A stretch of DNA of 64,000 nucleotides from an uncultured Eubacteriales bacterium (GCA_949293815.1 CASFEZ010000003.1:1-64000), one strand, 5' to 3'; positions 17,331 through 27,075 are shown, counted from the first letter of the stretch. Numbers and translations: made by a program. Notes: a model not told the origin generated them from the sequence alone.

Positions 17331-18560
17331 TTATTTTTTCGGCAAGGCTGCTACGATAGCCTTGGTATCGCGGGCAATCAGCAATTCCTCATTGGTGGGA
17401 ATCACAAAGACCCGTACCTTGGAGCCGGGGGCGGAAATTTCGCCTTCCTTGCCTTTGCGGGTGACCTGGTTGGCGTCATCGTCAAACAAAATGCCAAGGT
17501 AGGACATTTTTGTGCACACATCCCGGCGCATATCCTCGGTGTTTTCGCCCAGACCGCCGGTGAAAACAATGGCGTCTACGCCGTCCATGGCGGCGACATA
17601 TCCGCCGATAACCTTGCGGATTTCATACCACTGCATGTCGCGGGCGAGCTTGGCTCTGGGCTGGCGGGGATCGGCGGGGTCGTTGGCAACCGCCTTGACC
17701 TCACGGTCGTCACTGGAAACGCCGGAAATTCCCAGGACACCGGACTTTTTGTTTAAGATGTTGCTCATTTCATCCGGTGTTGCGCCCAGCTTCTTTTCCA
17801 AATAGAGGATGGCGGAGGGATCCACCGCGCCGCAGCGGGTACCCATGGCAAAGCCGTCCAGCGGGGTAAGCCCCATGGACGTATCAATCACCTTGCCGTC
17901 CTTAATGGCGGTAATGGAAGCGCCGTTGCCGATATGGCAGGTAATCAGCTTAAAGCTCTCCAGCGGCTTGCCCATCAGCTCAGCACAGCGGGCGCTGACA
18001 AACCGGTGAGAGGTGCCGTGGAAGCCATAGCGGCGGACATGGTATTTTTCATAATATTCATAGGGCAGGGGGAACATATACGCCTCGGGCGGCATGGTGC
18101 TGTGAAATGCGTTGTCGAAAACTGCCACCTCCGGCAGCTCTTTTCCGAAAATTTCCCGGCAGGCGCGAATGCCCTGTAGATGCGCGGCATTGTGCAGCGG
18201 CGCCAAATCTACAATGGATTCGATACCGGCGATGACATCATCGTCGATTAAAATGCTTTTGTTGAACAGCGAGCCGCCCTGCACAATGCGGTGCCCAACG
18301 GCGGTGATTTCGCTGATATCGTCAATGACTTTGGTTTCGCCGGTTGTCAGTGTTTCGTTGACCACATTGAACGCTTCGGCATGGTTTTTCATCGGAACCG
18401 GTCGGTCGGCAAATTTTTTGCCGTTGGCGGAACCGCCGATAAAGCTGTTGGGAAGCCCGATTTTTTCACAGTTGCCTTTTGCGATGCAGGCTTCCGTATC
18501 CATGTCAATCAGCTGATATTTCAGCGAAGAACTGCCGGCGTTGATAACCAGTATTTTCAT
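17331..18560 (-). CDS. ackA: Acetate kinase
   Basis: This 409-residue enzyme converts acetyl phosphate and ADP to acetate and ATP, the final step of fermentative ATP production. It shows the family signatures: MKILVINAGSSSLKYQLID at the N terminus, HNAAHLQGIRACREI, RRYGFHGTSHRFVSARCAEL and CHIGNGASITAIKDGKVIDT. The start is the ATG at 18560, with AAGGATGG upstream; a longer open frame exists but lacks homology to the family start. No phosphotransacetylase gene lies beside it. Its own promoter is at 18612-18640 and its own terminator at 17284-17318, so it is monocistronic. Confidence 0.97.
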   Translation of the reverse strand: MKILVINAGSSSLKYQLIDMDTEACIAKGNCEKIGLPNSFIGGSANGKKFADRPVPMKNHAEAFNVVNETLTTGETKVIDDISEITAVGHRIVQGGSLFNKSILIDDDVIAGIESIVDLAPLHNAAHLQGIRACREIFGKELPEVAVFDNAFHSTMPPEAYMFPLPYEYYEKYHVRRYGFHGTSHRFVSARCAELMGKPLESFKLITCHIGNGASITAIKDGKVIDTSMGLTPLDGFAMGTRCGAVDPSAILYLEKKLGATPDEMSNILNKKSGVLGISGVSSDDREVKAVANDPADPRQPRAKLARDMQWYEIRKVIGGYVAAMDGVDAIVFTGGLGENTEDMRRDVCTKMSYLGILFDDDANQVTRKGKEGEISAPGSKVRVFVIPTNEELLIARDTKAIVAALPKK

Positions 18561-18611
18561 TCTTTTACCATCCTTTTGAAAAATAGCTTGAAAAAAAATG
18601 CAACCTTTTAT

Positions 18612-18640
18612 ATTATATACACAGGGCAATTTGATTGCAA
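18612..18640 (-). promoter_or_regulatory. Sigma-A promoter of ackA
   Basis: On the minus strand TTGCAA (18640-18635) and TATAAT (18617-18612) are 17 bases apart. Transcription would start about 45 bases before the ackA ATG. The site lies in the divergent interval between ackA and tmcAL. Confidence 0.82.
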
Positions 18641-18666
18641 GTATTTTTGAAGGGTTTTTGAATCAA

Positions 18667-19848
18667 TTGAAGATTTTTTTTACCGTTGCGGAGTACAACC
18701 CCTTTCATAACGGGCATGCTTATCATCTGTCCGCCATGCGCGAAGCCGGTGCGACGCATATCGCCGTGGTCATGAGCGGCAACTTTGTGCAGCGCGGCGA
18801 GGCAGCCATGTTTGAAAAGCACTGCCGCGCCCGTGCGGCCATTGGCGGCGGCGCGGATTTGGTATTGGAGCTGCCGCTGCCATGGAGCACCGCCCCTGCC
18901 GAGCGGTTTGCCGCCGGTGCCTGCCGGCTGGCGTTGGCAACCGGCGTGGCGGACGGCTTTTCCTTCGGCTGCGAAAACGCGGATCTTTCGCTTTTAACAG
19001 GAGCGGCGGACGCGCTTTTGGCAAGACAGGACGAATATCGCCGCAACCGGGAAAACCAATCCTACCCAGCATTTCTTGCCGCGACATTGCCGCAGCCTTT
19101 GTATGAGGCGGTGTCGCAGCCCAATAATATTTTAGCGGTGGAATATATTCGCTATTTGCGGCAGCAGGGTTTTTCCGGGACGCTTGTGCCGGTGCAGCGC
19201 GTTCACGCCGCCCACGATGGCGATAAAACCAGCGAAACCATTGCCAGCGCGGCGCTTCTGCGAAAAAAAATGCTGGCAGGGGAGAGGTGCGATTCGTTTT
19301 TGCCGCCGGAAAGCGCTGCCCTTTGCCGTCGTGCCCTGGAAAGCGGTGCGTATATCGGCGCACGGGCAGAATGGGAACGGCAATGGCTGGCGCTGCTGCG
19401 CACCCATGACAAGGCGTATTTCTGCTCCCTGCCCTTTGCGTCGGGCGGCTTGGGCGACCGGCTGTGGCGGGCAGTGCGTACGGCGCAGTCACTGGAGGCG
19501 GTATATGATGCGGTAAAATCCAAGCGGTTCACGCACGCTTCGGTGCGCCGCCTGACTCTGCATGCGGTTTTGGGCGTAACAGATGATTTGGTGCGCGCTG
19601 ACCCGCCTTATCTGCGGGTGCTGGCGCGCAATGACCGCGGTCGGGAGATTCTGCGCGCCATGCGCAACAAGGCAAGCCTGCCGGTGGTAATGCGCCATGC
19701 AGATGGCCGGGCTCTTGACAGCTTTTCCCAAAAGGTTTATGCTTTAGAGTGTGCTGCGGCGGATTTATACCATACCTTTACCCACCGGATTTTCCCCTGC
19801 GGCGCGGATATGACTTACTCCCTTATTGGGGACGGAGAAGATGTATGA
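18667..19848 (+). CDS. tmcAL: tRNA(Met) cytidine acetate ligase TmcAL
   Basis: This 393-residue protein belongs to the TmcAL (formerly YlbM, DUF795) family, which makes N4-acetylcytidine at the wobble base of elongator tRNA-Met using acetate and ATP. The nucleotide-binding motif VAEYNPFHNGHAYHL is near the N terminus, followed by VVMSGNFVQRGEAAMF. I chose the TTG at 18667 because family members start a few residues before AEYNPFHNGH; a TTG at 18658 is an alternative. It overlaps the next gene by four bases (ATGA). Its acetate-using chemistry fits the adjacent, divergent acetate kinase gene, though that may be coincidence. Confidence 0.92.
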   Translation: MKIFFTVAEYNPFHNGHAYHLSAMREAGATHIAVVMSGNFVQRGEAAMFEKHCRARAAIGGGADLVLELPLPWSTAPAERFAAGACRLALATGVADGFSFGCENADLSLLTGAADALLARQDEYRRNRENQSYPAFLAATLPQPLYEAVSQPNNILAVEYIRYLRQQGFSGTLVPVQRVHAAHDGDKTSETIASAALLRKKMLAGERCDSFLPPESAALCRRALESGAYIGARAEWERQWLALLRTHDKAYFCSLPFASGGLGDRLWRAVRTAQSLEAVYDAVKSKRFTHASVRRLTLHAVLGVTDDLVRADPPYLRVLARNDRGREILRAMRNKASLPVVMRHADGRALDSFSQKVYALECAAADLYHTFTHRIFPCGADMTYSLIGDGEDV

Positions 19849-21077
19849 GCAATATTCTTGTGATAGGCGCGGGCGCCGCCGGTTTGATGGCGGCGGGAAC
19901 GGCTGCCGCGCGGGGACACCGGGTTACGCTGCTGGAGCGCAACGACCGGCCTGCCCGTAAAGTGATGATTACCGGCAAGGGTCGGTGCAATGTAACCAAT
20001 AACTGTACCTTAATCAATGAACTGATTGAGCAGGTGCCGGTCAACGGACGGTTTTTATTTAGCGCGTTTTCCCAGTTTATGCCCTCGGATACCATGGATT
20101 TCTTTGAGGAGGCGGGCGTGCCGCTGAAAATTGAGCGGGGCAACCGGGTCTTTCCCCAAAGCGATAAAGCGGTGGATATTGTGGACGCGCTGACCGCTTT
20201 TGTCAAAAAACAAAAGGTTCTTATGAAAAAGGGCAGAGCGGTTTCGCTCGCGTGCGCCGACGGCGCGGTACAGGCGGTATTGACCGAGGCGGGTGAGCGG
20301 CTGGTGTATGACTGCTATTTGATTGCCACCGGCGGCATGTCCTATCCCCTGACCGGCTCCACCGGCGACGGCTATACGCTGGCTCAGCAGGCAGGACATA
20401 CGATTGTGACGCCCAAGCCCTCACTGATTCCGCTGGAGCTTGCCGGGGAACAGTATCGCCCCTTGCAGGGACTGAGCCTGAAAAATGTCGCCATTACCAT
20501 CACCCGTGCCGATACCGGTCGGGTCTGCTACGAGGATTTCGGTGAAATGCTCTTTACCCATTTCGGTGTATCCGGTCCGATTATTTTAAGCGCCTCTGCC
20601 CATCTGCGGGATTTGGCAGAGCACCCGTATGAATTGTCCATTGACTTAAAACCGGCGCTCAGCGAAGAAAAGCTGGACGCGCGACTTTTGCGGGAACTGA
20701 AAGAGCAGCATACCCGCTCCTTTTCCCATATTATGGCGTCATTGGTGCCCCGGGCGCTGATTCCGGTTTTGCTGGAAAACGCCGGCATCCCCCCCACGGT
20801 TATGGCGAGTAATTTGACCCGGCAGCAGCGCCTTTCCATGGTTTGGGCGCTGAAGCACCTACCCTTTACCATCACCGACACGCGCCCGATTGAGGAAGCG
20901 ATTATCACCTCCGGCGGCGTCAGTGTCAAGGAAATTGACCCAAAAACCATGCAGTCCAAAAAATGTGCCAACCTGTATTTCGCCGGTGAGGTGATCGATG
21001 TGGATGCATATACCGGCGGCTTTAATTTGCAAATTGCGTTCTCCACCGGCGTGACCGCCGGACGGAGCATGGAATAA
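19845..21077 (+). CDS. BaiN/HI0933-family flavoprotein
   Basis: This 410-residue FAD-binding protein starts MSNILVIGAGAAGLMAAGTA, a Rossmann dinucleotide motif, followed by TLLERNDRPARKVMITGKGR and GRCNVTNN. The C terminus closes with NLYFAGEVIDVDAYTGGFNLQ. This is the HI0933/YhiN/BaiN family of NAD(P)/FAD oxidoreductases, whose general role is unsettled; one member acts in bile acid dehydroxylation. The ATG at 19845 overlaps the tmcAL stop (ATGA), which indicates translational coupling. It is followed 15 bases later by cmk. Confidence 0.92.
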   Translation: MSNILVIGAGAAGLMAAGTAAARGHRVTLLERNDRPARKVMITGKGRCNVTNNCTLINELIEQVPVNGRFLFSAFSQFMPSDTMDFFEEAGVPLKIERGNRVFPQSDKAVDIVDALTAFVKKQKVLMKKGRAVSLACADGAVQAVLTEAGERLVYDCYLIATGGMSYPLTGSTGDGYTLAQQAGHTIVTPKPSLIPLELAGEQYRPLQGLSLKNVAITITRADTGRVCYEDFGEMLFTHFGVSGPIILSASAHLRDLAEHPYELSIDLKPALSEEKLDARLLRELKEQHTRSFSHIMASLVPRALIPVLLENAGIPPTVMASNLTRQQRLSMVWALKHLPFTITDTRPIEEAIITSGGVSVKEIDPKTMQSKKCANLYFAGEVIDVDAYTGGFNLQIAFSTGVTAGRSME

Positions 21078-21092
21078 AAGGAGAGAAAAGCA

Positions 21093-21761
21093 ATGATTCA
21101 TGTTGCCATAGACGGTCCCTCCGGCGCGGGCAAAAGCACGATAGCCCGTATGGTGGCCGCCGAGCTGGGATATGTGTATATCGATACCGGCGCGCTGTAC
21201 CGCTCGGTGGGGGTGGCAGCGCTCAAGCGGGGATTTGATCCGGCGAACCGCGAACAGGTGGAAGCCATGCTGCCCGAAATCGAGGTCAGCCTCGGTTTTG
21301 TGGACGGCATACAGCATGTTTACTTAAACGGCGAGGATGTTTCCGAAGAGATTCGTCTGCCGGAAGCGTCCATGGCGGCTTCGGCGGTTTCGGCGCTGCC
21401 GGCGGTGCGGGCATTTCTGTTTGATTTGCAGCGGGAGATTGCCGCGAAGAACAACTGTATAATGGACGGCAGGGATATCGGCACCGTGGTGCTGCCGGAC
21501 GCGGATGTGAAAATCTTTTTGACCGCCTCGCCCGAAGTGCGCGCCCGCCGCCGTTATGACGAGCTGCTTGCCAAGGGCAATCAGGTGGAATTTGAGCCGC
21601 TTTTGCAGGAAATTATTCAGCGGGACTACAACGATTCCCACCGCGCCGCAGCGCCCCTGAAACAGGCGGAGGACGCGGTGCTGCTTGATTGCTCGGATTT
21701 GAACCTGGAACAGGTCAAAGCACAGGTCATTGACTTAATTCACAAAAAGGTCGGTGTGTAA
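21093..21761 (+). CDS. cmk: Cytidylate kinase
   Basis: This 222-residue kinase phosphorylates CMP and dCMP. The P-loop GPSGAGKSTIARMVAAEL lies at the N terminus, YIDTGALYRSVGVAAL is the CMP-binding region, and CIMDGRDIGTVVLPDADVKI and RARRRYDEL complete the signature. Length is normal. A GGAGAG site precedes the ATG. The downstream ispH-rpsA fusion gene begins two bases after its stop, an arrangement common in clostridia. Confidence 0.96.
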   Translation: MIHVAIDGPSGAGKSTIARMVAAELGYVYIDTGALYRSVGVAALKRGFDPANREQVEAMLPEIEVSLGFVDGIQHVYLNGEDVSEEIRLPEASMAASAVSALPAVRAFLFDLQREIAAKNNCIMDGRDIGTVVLPDADVKIFLTASPEVRARRRYDELLAKGNQVEFEPLLQEIIQRDYNDSHRAAAPLKQAEDAVLLDCSDLNLEQVKAQVIDLIHKKVGV

Positions 21762-21762
21762 T

Positions 21763-23814
21763 ATGCATATTACCGTTGCCAAAACCGCCGGATTCTGCTT
21801 TGGTGTCGATCGCGCCGTTAAAATGGTGGAAGCGCTTTTGGATGCGGGCAAAAAGGTCTGCACCCTGGGACCGCTGATTCACAACCCCATTTTTATCGAT
21901 CAGTTAAAGCAGCGCGGCGTGGTCATTGCCGAAGACGTTTCTCAGGTGCCGCCGGACTGTACGCTGGTGATTCGTACCCACGGCATTGCGAAAGAGGTGC
22001 GCTTCTCGCTCTCGCAAATCGGCTGTGAAATTTTAGATGCGACCTGTCCGTTCGTTCAAAAAATTCAGCAAATTGCCGATGAGAAAACCCGGGACGGCGA
22101 GATTGCTTTAATTGCCGGAAACGAACAACACCCAGAGGTCATCGCTACCCGAAGCTATTGTCACGGTTTGTCATATGTTTGTGCAAACTTTGAAGAACTC
22201 AGACAGCTTTTGGAAAATATGCCCGCATTTTCCGAAAAAAAGGCGATTATGTTTTCCCAGACGACTTTTAGCGTCGAGGAATATGAAAAATATATAAATT
22301 ATGTAAAAAAGCACTATACAAATGTTAAAATATATGCTACAATATGTAGCGCGACTTCAAAACGGCAATCTGAGGCAGCCGCTCTTTCTCTGGAAAATGA
22401 CGCTATGCTAATTGTCGGTGGCAGAAACAGTTCCAATACCCGTAAGCTGTACGATGTGTGTCGATCCAACTGTCCTTCCTATCTGGTTGAGAGTGCGGCG
22501 GAAATCGATCAGAACCTGTTTGCCGGATGTCGCAATGTAGGCATTACTGCCGGGGCATCAACACCCGACAGTATCATTAAGGAGGTACGGATCGCCATGT
22601 CCGAAAACAATGTTGAAGTCCCCAAAGAAAATGTAGAGGAAATGTCCTTTGCCGATGCGCTCGAGGAATCTCTGAAAAAGAGCATGAATACCGACCAGAA
22701 GGTTACCGGTACGGTTATGAGCATTCAGCCCAATGAGATTCAGGTTGATATCGGCAGAAAGCAGACCGGCTATATTCCGATTGATGAATACAGCTCGGAT
22801 CCCACCGCAGACCCCGCGAAAGAGCTGAAGGTCGGCGATGAAATTCACGCCATCATCATGAAAACCAACGATGCCGAAGGCACCATCATGCTGTCCAAAC
22901 GCCGCTATGACGCGAGCAAGTATTGGGACACCATTATGCAGGCCTATGAATCCAAAGAGGTTCTCGAGGGCAAAGTCACCGAGATTTTGCCAAAAGGCGT
23001 TATTGTCCACCTGAACGGCGTTCGTGTGTTCATTCCTGCTTCCCAGTCCTCCGTTCCCAGAAGCGGCAGCCTGGAGGTCTTGAAGGATAAAACCGTTTCT
23101 TTCCGCATTATTGATGTTGACCAGCGCAGAAGAAGAGCCGTCGGCTCCATCAAATCTGTTGAAGACGAGCGCCGCGCCGCTTTGGCTGAGGAGTTCTGGG
23201 CGGACGCTTTCGTTGGCAAAAAGCTGACCGGTACGGTTAAAAACCTGACCACCTTTGCCGCTTTCGTTGATTTGGGCGGCGCCGAGGGTATGATTCACCG
23301 TTCTGAGCTTTCCTGGCGTCGGATTAAACATCCGTCTGATGTGGTCAATGTGGGCGATACGGTGGAAGTAACCATCAAGAGCCTTGACCCGGAAAAGAAA
23401 AAGATTTCCCTGTCCTATCGCAAGCTCGAGGACAATCCCTGGGAGATTTTGAAGAGAGATTATCCCGTCGGTTCTGTTGTGGATGTGAAAATCGTCGGTC
23501 TGACCTCTTTCGGTGCCTTTGCGCAGATTTTCCCGGGCATGGACGGTTTGATTCATATTTCCCAGATCGCTGACCGCCGGATTGCCCAGCCTTCCGATGT
23601 GTTGTCGCTGGATGAAGTGGTAAAAGCGAAAATTATCGATATTGATTTCGACAAAAAACGCATCAGCCTGTCCATCCGCGCGCTGCTGGAGCCGCAGACT
23701 GAAGAAAAAACAGAGGAAGAACCCGCGCCTGTTGCGGAGGATTCCACTCCTGTTCCGATTGAGGAATATGCCGCAAACGCTGCCGCAGAAGAGCAGTCGG
23801 AAGACGCGGAATAA
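21763..23814 (+). CDS. ispH: Fusion of IspH and ribosomal protein S1-like domains
   Basis: This 683-residue fusion has two parts. Residues 1-285 are 4-hydroxy-3-methylbut-2-enyl diphosphate reductase, the last step of the MEP isoprenoid pathway. Its iron-sulfur cysteines are in AKTAGFCFGVDRAV, ILDATCPFVQKI and YATICSATSKRQ. Residues about 310-640 hold four S1 RNA-binding repeats (for example FAAFVDLGGAEGMIHRSEL and FGAFAQIFPGMDGLIHIS). The tail is acidic. The fusion is known in clostridia and probably supplies the S1-like protein. I chose the ATG at 21763; a GTG at 21754 inside cmk is in frame. Confidence 0.95.
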   Translation: MHITVAKTAGFCFGVDRAVKMVEALLDAGKKVCTLGPLIHNPIFIDQLKQRGVVIAEDVSQVPPDCTLVIRTHGIAKEVRFSLSQIGCEILDATCPFVQKIQQIADEKTRDGEIALIAGNEQHPEVIATRSYCHGLSYVCANFEELRQLLENMPAFSEKKAIMFSQTTFSVEEYEKYINYVKKHYTNVKIYATICSATSKRQSEAAALSLENDAMLIVGGRNSSNTRKLYDVCRSNCPSYLVESAAEIDQNLFAGCRNVGITAGASTPDSIIKEVRIAMSENNVEVPKENVEEMSFADALEESLKKSMNTDQKVTGTVMSIQPNEIQVDIGRKQTGYIPIDEYSSDPTADPAKELKVGDEIHAIIMKTNDAEGTIMLSKRRYDASKYWDTIMQAYESKEVLEGKVTEILPKGVIVHLNGVRVFIPASQSSVPRSGSLEVLKDKTVSFRIIDVDQRRRRAVGSIKSVEDERRAALAEEFWADAFVGKKLTGTVKNLTTFAAFVDLGGAEGMIHRSELSWRRIKHPSDVVNVGDTVEVTIKSLDPEKKKISLSYRKLEDNPWEILKRDYPVGSVVDVKIVGLTSFGAFAQIFPGMDGLIHISQIADRRIAQPSDVLSLDEVVKAKIIDIDFDKKRISLSIRALLEPQTEEKTEEEPAPVAEDSTPVPIEEYAANAAAEEQSEDAE

Positions 23815-23827
23815 CACAAACTGTTTT

Positions 23828-23863
23828 AGCAGGGTGGAGCATTGCGCTTCATCCTGCTTTTTA
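23828..23863 (+). terminator. Terminator after the ispH-rpsA fusion
   Basis: AGCAGG...GAGC (23828-23840) pairs with GCTT...CCTGCT (23846-23858), followed by TTTTTA. It ends immediately before the ribosome binding site of the GH27 gene, so part of that gene's expression may depend on read-through. Confidence 0.8.
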
Positions 23864-23879
23864 TAGGGGGTATTCGTGT

Positions 23880-25619
23880 ATGAAACACAAAAAATTGCTT
23901 GCCTTGGGCGCAGCTGCAACGGCTGTCGGTACGCTGACCGGCGCTGCGGGCGTGGTTGCAAAAAAGAAGAATATCTGCATTCCGTGTCTGTTGCGCCGGG
24001 GTGCGGCGGCTTCTCGTATCAATATCGAGCCCCAGGGACGGTATGATAACGGTCTGGCGCTGACGCCGCCCATGGGCTGGTCAAGCTGGAACACGTTCAA
24101 ATACCGTATTGATGAGCATATCATTTATGAAACCGCCCAGGCGATGAAAGAAAGCGGTCTTGCGGATGCCGGGTATGAATTTGTCAATCTGGATGACTGC
24201 TGGCAGTCCTCCATGCGCGATAAGGCGGGACGGCTGGTGGGCGACTATTCCCGTTTCCCGTCCGGGATCCCCGCTCTGGTGAAAAAGGTGAACGATTTGG
24301 GGTTGAGGCTGGGCATTTACTCCTCCAACGGCGAGCTGACCTGTGAGGATTTGCCTGCAAGCCTTGGGCATGAGGCGCTGGATGCCGATACCTTTGCCGA
24401 ATGGGGGGTAGAGTACCTGAAGTACGATTTCTGCCATAATATCCCCCTGCCCACCCGTGCGCCGGATATTGATAAGATTTCCATTTCCGCCATTGGTTCC
24501 TCTGATGAATGGGTGTATCAGGCGGAGCAGGGGCAGCTGTTCGGGCAGGCGCGTGTGGAATCGGATGCGCAGCTGGAAACGGGCAAATATGTCACCGGTC
24601 TGTGCTCCGGCGGCGGCAAGCTGTATTTCCCCGATGTTTATGCCCCGGCGGACGGCGAATATATTCTGACCATCGGTCTGCGCAAAGGCGGCGACTGCCA
24701 GAAATATCTGGAAATTAAAGTCAACGACGGCGCGGTTTACGATACGCTCATTCCCGCAACAAAAGGGTGGACGCATGAGGGCAGAAATCAGCTGCGCATA
24801 CAATTAAAAGCCGGCTCGAACTCTCTCATTTTGTATAACCCCATCGGTTCAAAATTTGACAGCGCCATTCGCCAATATACCAAAATGGGTCGGGAGTTAA
24901 AACGCGCCACGGCGGAATATGCCGCGAAAAATAATGTGCCCGAAAAAAAGATTGTCTTTTCCATTTGCGAATGGGGACATAATTTCCCTTATCGTTGGGG
25001 CGCGGGTGCGGGCAATCTGTGGCGCACTACGACGGATATTCGTCCGTCCTGGGTGTCCATTGTTGCTATTTATGAAATCAATGTGCGTTTGTGGAAATAC
25101 GCTGCCCCCGGCGGCTGGAACGACCCGGATATGCTGGAAGTGGGCAACGGCGATTTGACATATAATGAAAATGTATCCCATTTTGCCCTGTGGTGTATGA
25201 TGGCAGCCCCCCTGATGCTCGGCAACGATGTGCGCAAGTTTATTGTAAACGGCAAAGCGGATTTGGAAAATCCCTATTTGAAAATTTTGACCAACCGTAA
25301 GCTGATTGCCATTGACCAGGATGCGCTGGGAATCCCGTGCCGACGGGTGTATACCAACGGTATGGTTGATATTCTGGCCCGTCCGCTTTCCGACAAGCGG
25401 CTTGCTGTTTGTTTCTTCAATAAATCGCCCAAATCCCATACCGTAAAGGCGCAAATCGAAGAGTTTTGCGAGTTGTCCTATTTCCAATTTCCCAAGGCGG
25501 CGGAATATCTGGTTCAGGAAATTACAGAGGATATGACCTTTTCTACCTGCAATGAGCTGGTTGCCTCCGTGCCTTCTCACGGCGTAAAGGTTTTTGTAAT
25601 TTCCGCAAAGGACGAATAA
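23880..25619 (+). CDS. GH27 alpha-galactosidase-like enzyme with CBM35-like insert
   Basis: This 579-residue protein begins with a hydrophobic signal/anchor segment (LLALGAAATAVGTLTGAAGV). The GH27 barrel starts at LALTPPMGWSSWNTF; the nucleophile is Asp183 in YLKYDFCHN and the acid/base Asp386 in WRTTTDIRPSW. Between them, residues about 200-330 form a beta-sandwich resembling CBM6/CBM35 (VYQAEQGQLFGQAR, DVYAPADGEYILTIGLRKGG, LKAGSNSLILYN), inserted in the barrel. A C-terminal beta domain follows. It likely removes alpha-galactose or N-acetyl-alpha-galactosamine from extracellular glycans. A strong AGGGGG site precedes the start. Confidence 0.9.
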   Translation: MKHKKLLALGAAATAVGTLTGAAGVVAKKKNICIPCLLRRGAAASRINIEPQGRYDNGLALTPPMGWSSWNTFKYRIDEHIIYETAQAMKESGLADAGYEFVNLDDCWQSSMRDKAGRLVGDYSRFPSGIPALVKKVNDLGLRLGIYSSNGELTCEDLPASLGHEALDADTFAEWGVEYLKYDFCHNIPLPTRAPDIDKISISAIGSSDEWVYQAEQGQLFGQARVESDAQLETGKYVTGLCSGGGKLYFPDVYAPADGEYILTIGLRKGGDCQKYLEIKVNDGAVYDTLIPATKGWTHEGRNQLRIQLKAGSNSLILYNPIGSKFDSAIRQYTKMGRELKRATAEYAAKNNVPEKKIVFSICEWGHNFPYRWGAGAGNLWRTTTDIRPSWVSIVAIYEINVRLWKYAAPGGWNDPDMLEVGNGDLTYNENVSHFALWCMMAAPLMLGNDVRKFIVNGKADLENPYLKILTNRKLIAIDQDALGIPCRRVYTNGMVDILARPLSDKRLAVCFFNKSPKSHTVKAQIEEFCELSYFQFPKAAEYLVQEITEDMTFSTCNELVASVPSHGVKVFVISAKDE

Positions 25620-25639
25620 CGGTTTCGCATTTGATTTTT

Positions 25640-25692
25640 CCGGCGCTTTGCTCGGTGCGGCAGGTTTTGCCGCCCGGCAGGCGCCGGTTTTT
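25640..25692 (+). terminator. Terminator after the GH27 gene
   Basis: CCGGCGC (25640-25646) pairs with GCGCCGG (25681-25687) around an inner GCGGCA/TGCCGC hairpin, followed by TTTTT. The next ribosome binding site (GGAAAGGAG) lies just after. Confidence 0.82.
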
Positions 25693-25710
25693 CGGAAAGG
25701 AGCGTAAGAG

Positions 25711-27018
25711 ATGACCTTTGATGATATTTTGCAAAAGAAAAAGCAAGGCGCAGCTTTGAGCCGGGAAGAAATCCGCTTTTTTGTCCGCCGGCTGGTCGAG
25801 GAGCAGATTCCCGACTATAAAACGGCGGCTTTTTTAATGGCGGTTTGTTTTGTGGGCATGACGGCAGAGGAAACCTTTTATTTAACCGATGAAATGGCGA
25901 AATCCGGCGATGCGCTGGATTTATCCGCTTTCGGCGATTTGTCGGCGGATAAGCACTCCACCGGCGGTGTTGGGGACAAAACCACGCTGATAGTCGCGCC
26001 GATTGCCGCCGCGGCAGGTTGTAAAATTGCTAAAATGTCCGGCAGAGGTCTTGGGGATACCGGCGGTACCATTGATAAGCTCGAGTCCATTCCGTCCTTT
26101 TGCGTCACCCTGTCCGAAGACCGATTTTTCGCCCAGGTACAACAGATAGGCATTGCCGTGGTGGGGCAGAGCGGCGAGTTGGCGCCTGCGGATAAAAAAT
26201 TATACGCCCTGCGGGATGTCACCTGTACCGTGGACAGCCTGCCGCTGATAGCTTCCAGCATTATGAGCAAAAAGCTGGCGGCGGGGGCGCACAATATCGT
26301 TTTGGATGTCAAATACGGCAGCGGTGCGTTTATGAAAACACCTGCGGATGCCGCCGCTCTGGCGGAAGCCATGCTGGACATCGGCCGGCGAAAGGGGCGG
26401 CGCATGGCAGCCGTTATCAGCGATATGAATACGCCGCTCGGGCGCTGCGTGGGCAATGCGCTGGAAGTGCGGGAGGCGATGCAGGTGCTGAAAGGAGAAA
26501 CCGATGGCGGTGCGCTGCGTGAGGTTTCCCTGACGCTTGCCGGGGCGATGATTGCCCTGACCTTTCAGCTGCCTTTTGCGGAAGGTTTTGACCGGGCGCA
26601 GCAGCTGCTGGAAAACGGCAAAGCGCTGCAAAAATTTACCGAATGGATTGGTGCGCAGGGCGGCGACGCGGCGGTGGCTGACCATCCCGACCGGCTGCCT
26701 CTTTCTCCCTGCGCCCTGACCCTCACCGCCCCGCAGGACGGCTATCTCAGCGCCATCGACGCGGGCTGCGCGGGCAGAATCGCCAAACTGCTCGGCGCCG
26801 GACGGCAAAACAAAGGCGATGCCATTGACTACGGCGCGGGATTGGAATTTTTGCATACGGTCGGCGATTTTGTCAAACAAGGCGAACCGGTTGTGCGTCT
26901 TTATACAAAAAGCGAAGACCTCCGGTCCCTGCTCGGCGATTTGACCGCAAACCTGCTGTGGTTTTCGGACAAAAAACCGCAGGCGCAAAAACCGATTGTT
27001 CAAATCCTCGGCGTTTAA
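25711..27018 (+). CDS. pdp: Pyrimidine-nucleoside phosphorylase
   Basis: This 435-residue enzyme splits thymidine, uridine and deoxyuridine with phosphate for salvage. Family signatures include KHSTGGVGDKTTLIVAPIAA (phosphate-binding), MSGRGLGDTGGTIDKLESIP and VDSLPLIASSIMSKKLAAG. Length is typical. The ATG at 25711 follows GGAAAGGAG. It sits alone between a terminator and the greA promoter. The family also includes thymidine phosphorylase, and sequence reading alone does not separate the two. Confidence 0.94.
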   Translation: MTFDDILQKKKQGAALSREEIRFFVRRLVEEQIPDYKTAAFLMAVCFVGMTAEETFYLTDEMAKSGDALDLSAFGDLSADKHSTGGVGDKTTLIVAPIAAAAGCKIAKMSGRGLGDTGGTIDKLESIPSFCVTLSEDRFFAQVQQIGIAVVGQSGELAPADKKLYALRDVTCTVDSLPLIASSIMSKKLAAGAHNIVLDVKYGSGAFMKTPADAAALAEAMLDIGRRKGRRMAAVISDMNTPLGRCVGNALEVREAMQVLKGETDGGALREVSLTLAGAMIALTFQLPFAEGFDRAQQLLENGKALQKFTEWIGAQGGDAAVADHPDRLPLSPCALTLTAPQDGYLSAIDAGCAGRIAKLLGAGRQNKGDAIDYGAGLEFLHTVGDFVKQGEPVVRLYTKSEDLRSLLGDLTANLLWFSDKKPQAQKPIVQILGV

Positions 27019-27046
27019 ATCGTGTTTTTTCGGCAATATCGTCCGC

Positions 27047-27075
27047 TTGACAAAAACACGGATTTTGATTATAAT
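27047..27075 (+). promoter_or_regulatory. Sigma-A promoter of greA-lysS
   Basis: TTGACA at 27047-27052 and TATAAT at 27070-27075 have an exact 17-base spacer. Both hexamers are perfect. The leader to greA is about 42 bases. Confidence 0.92.
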
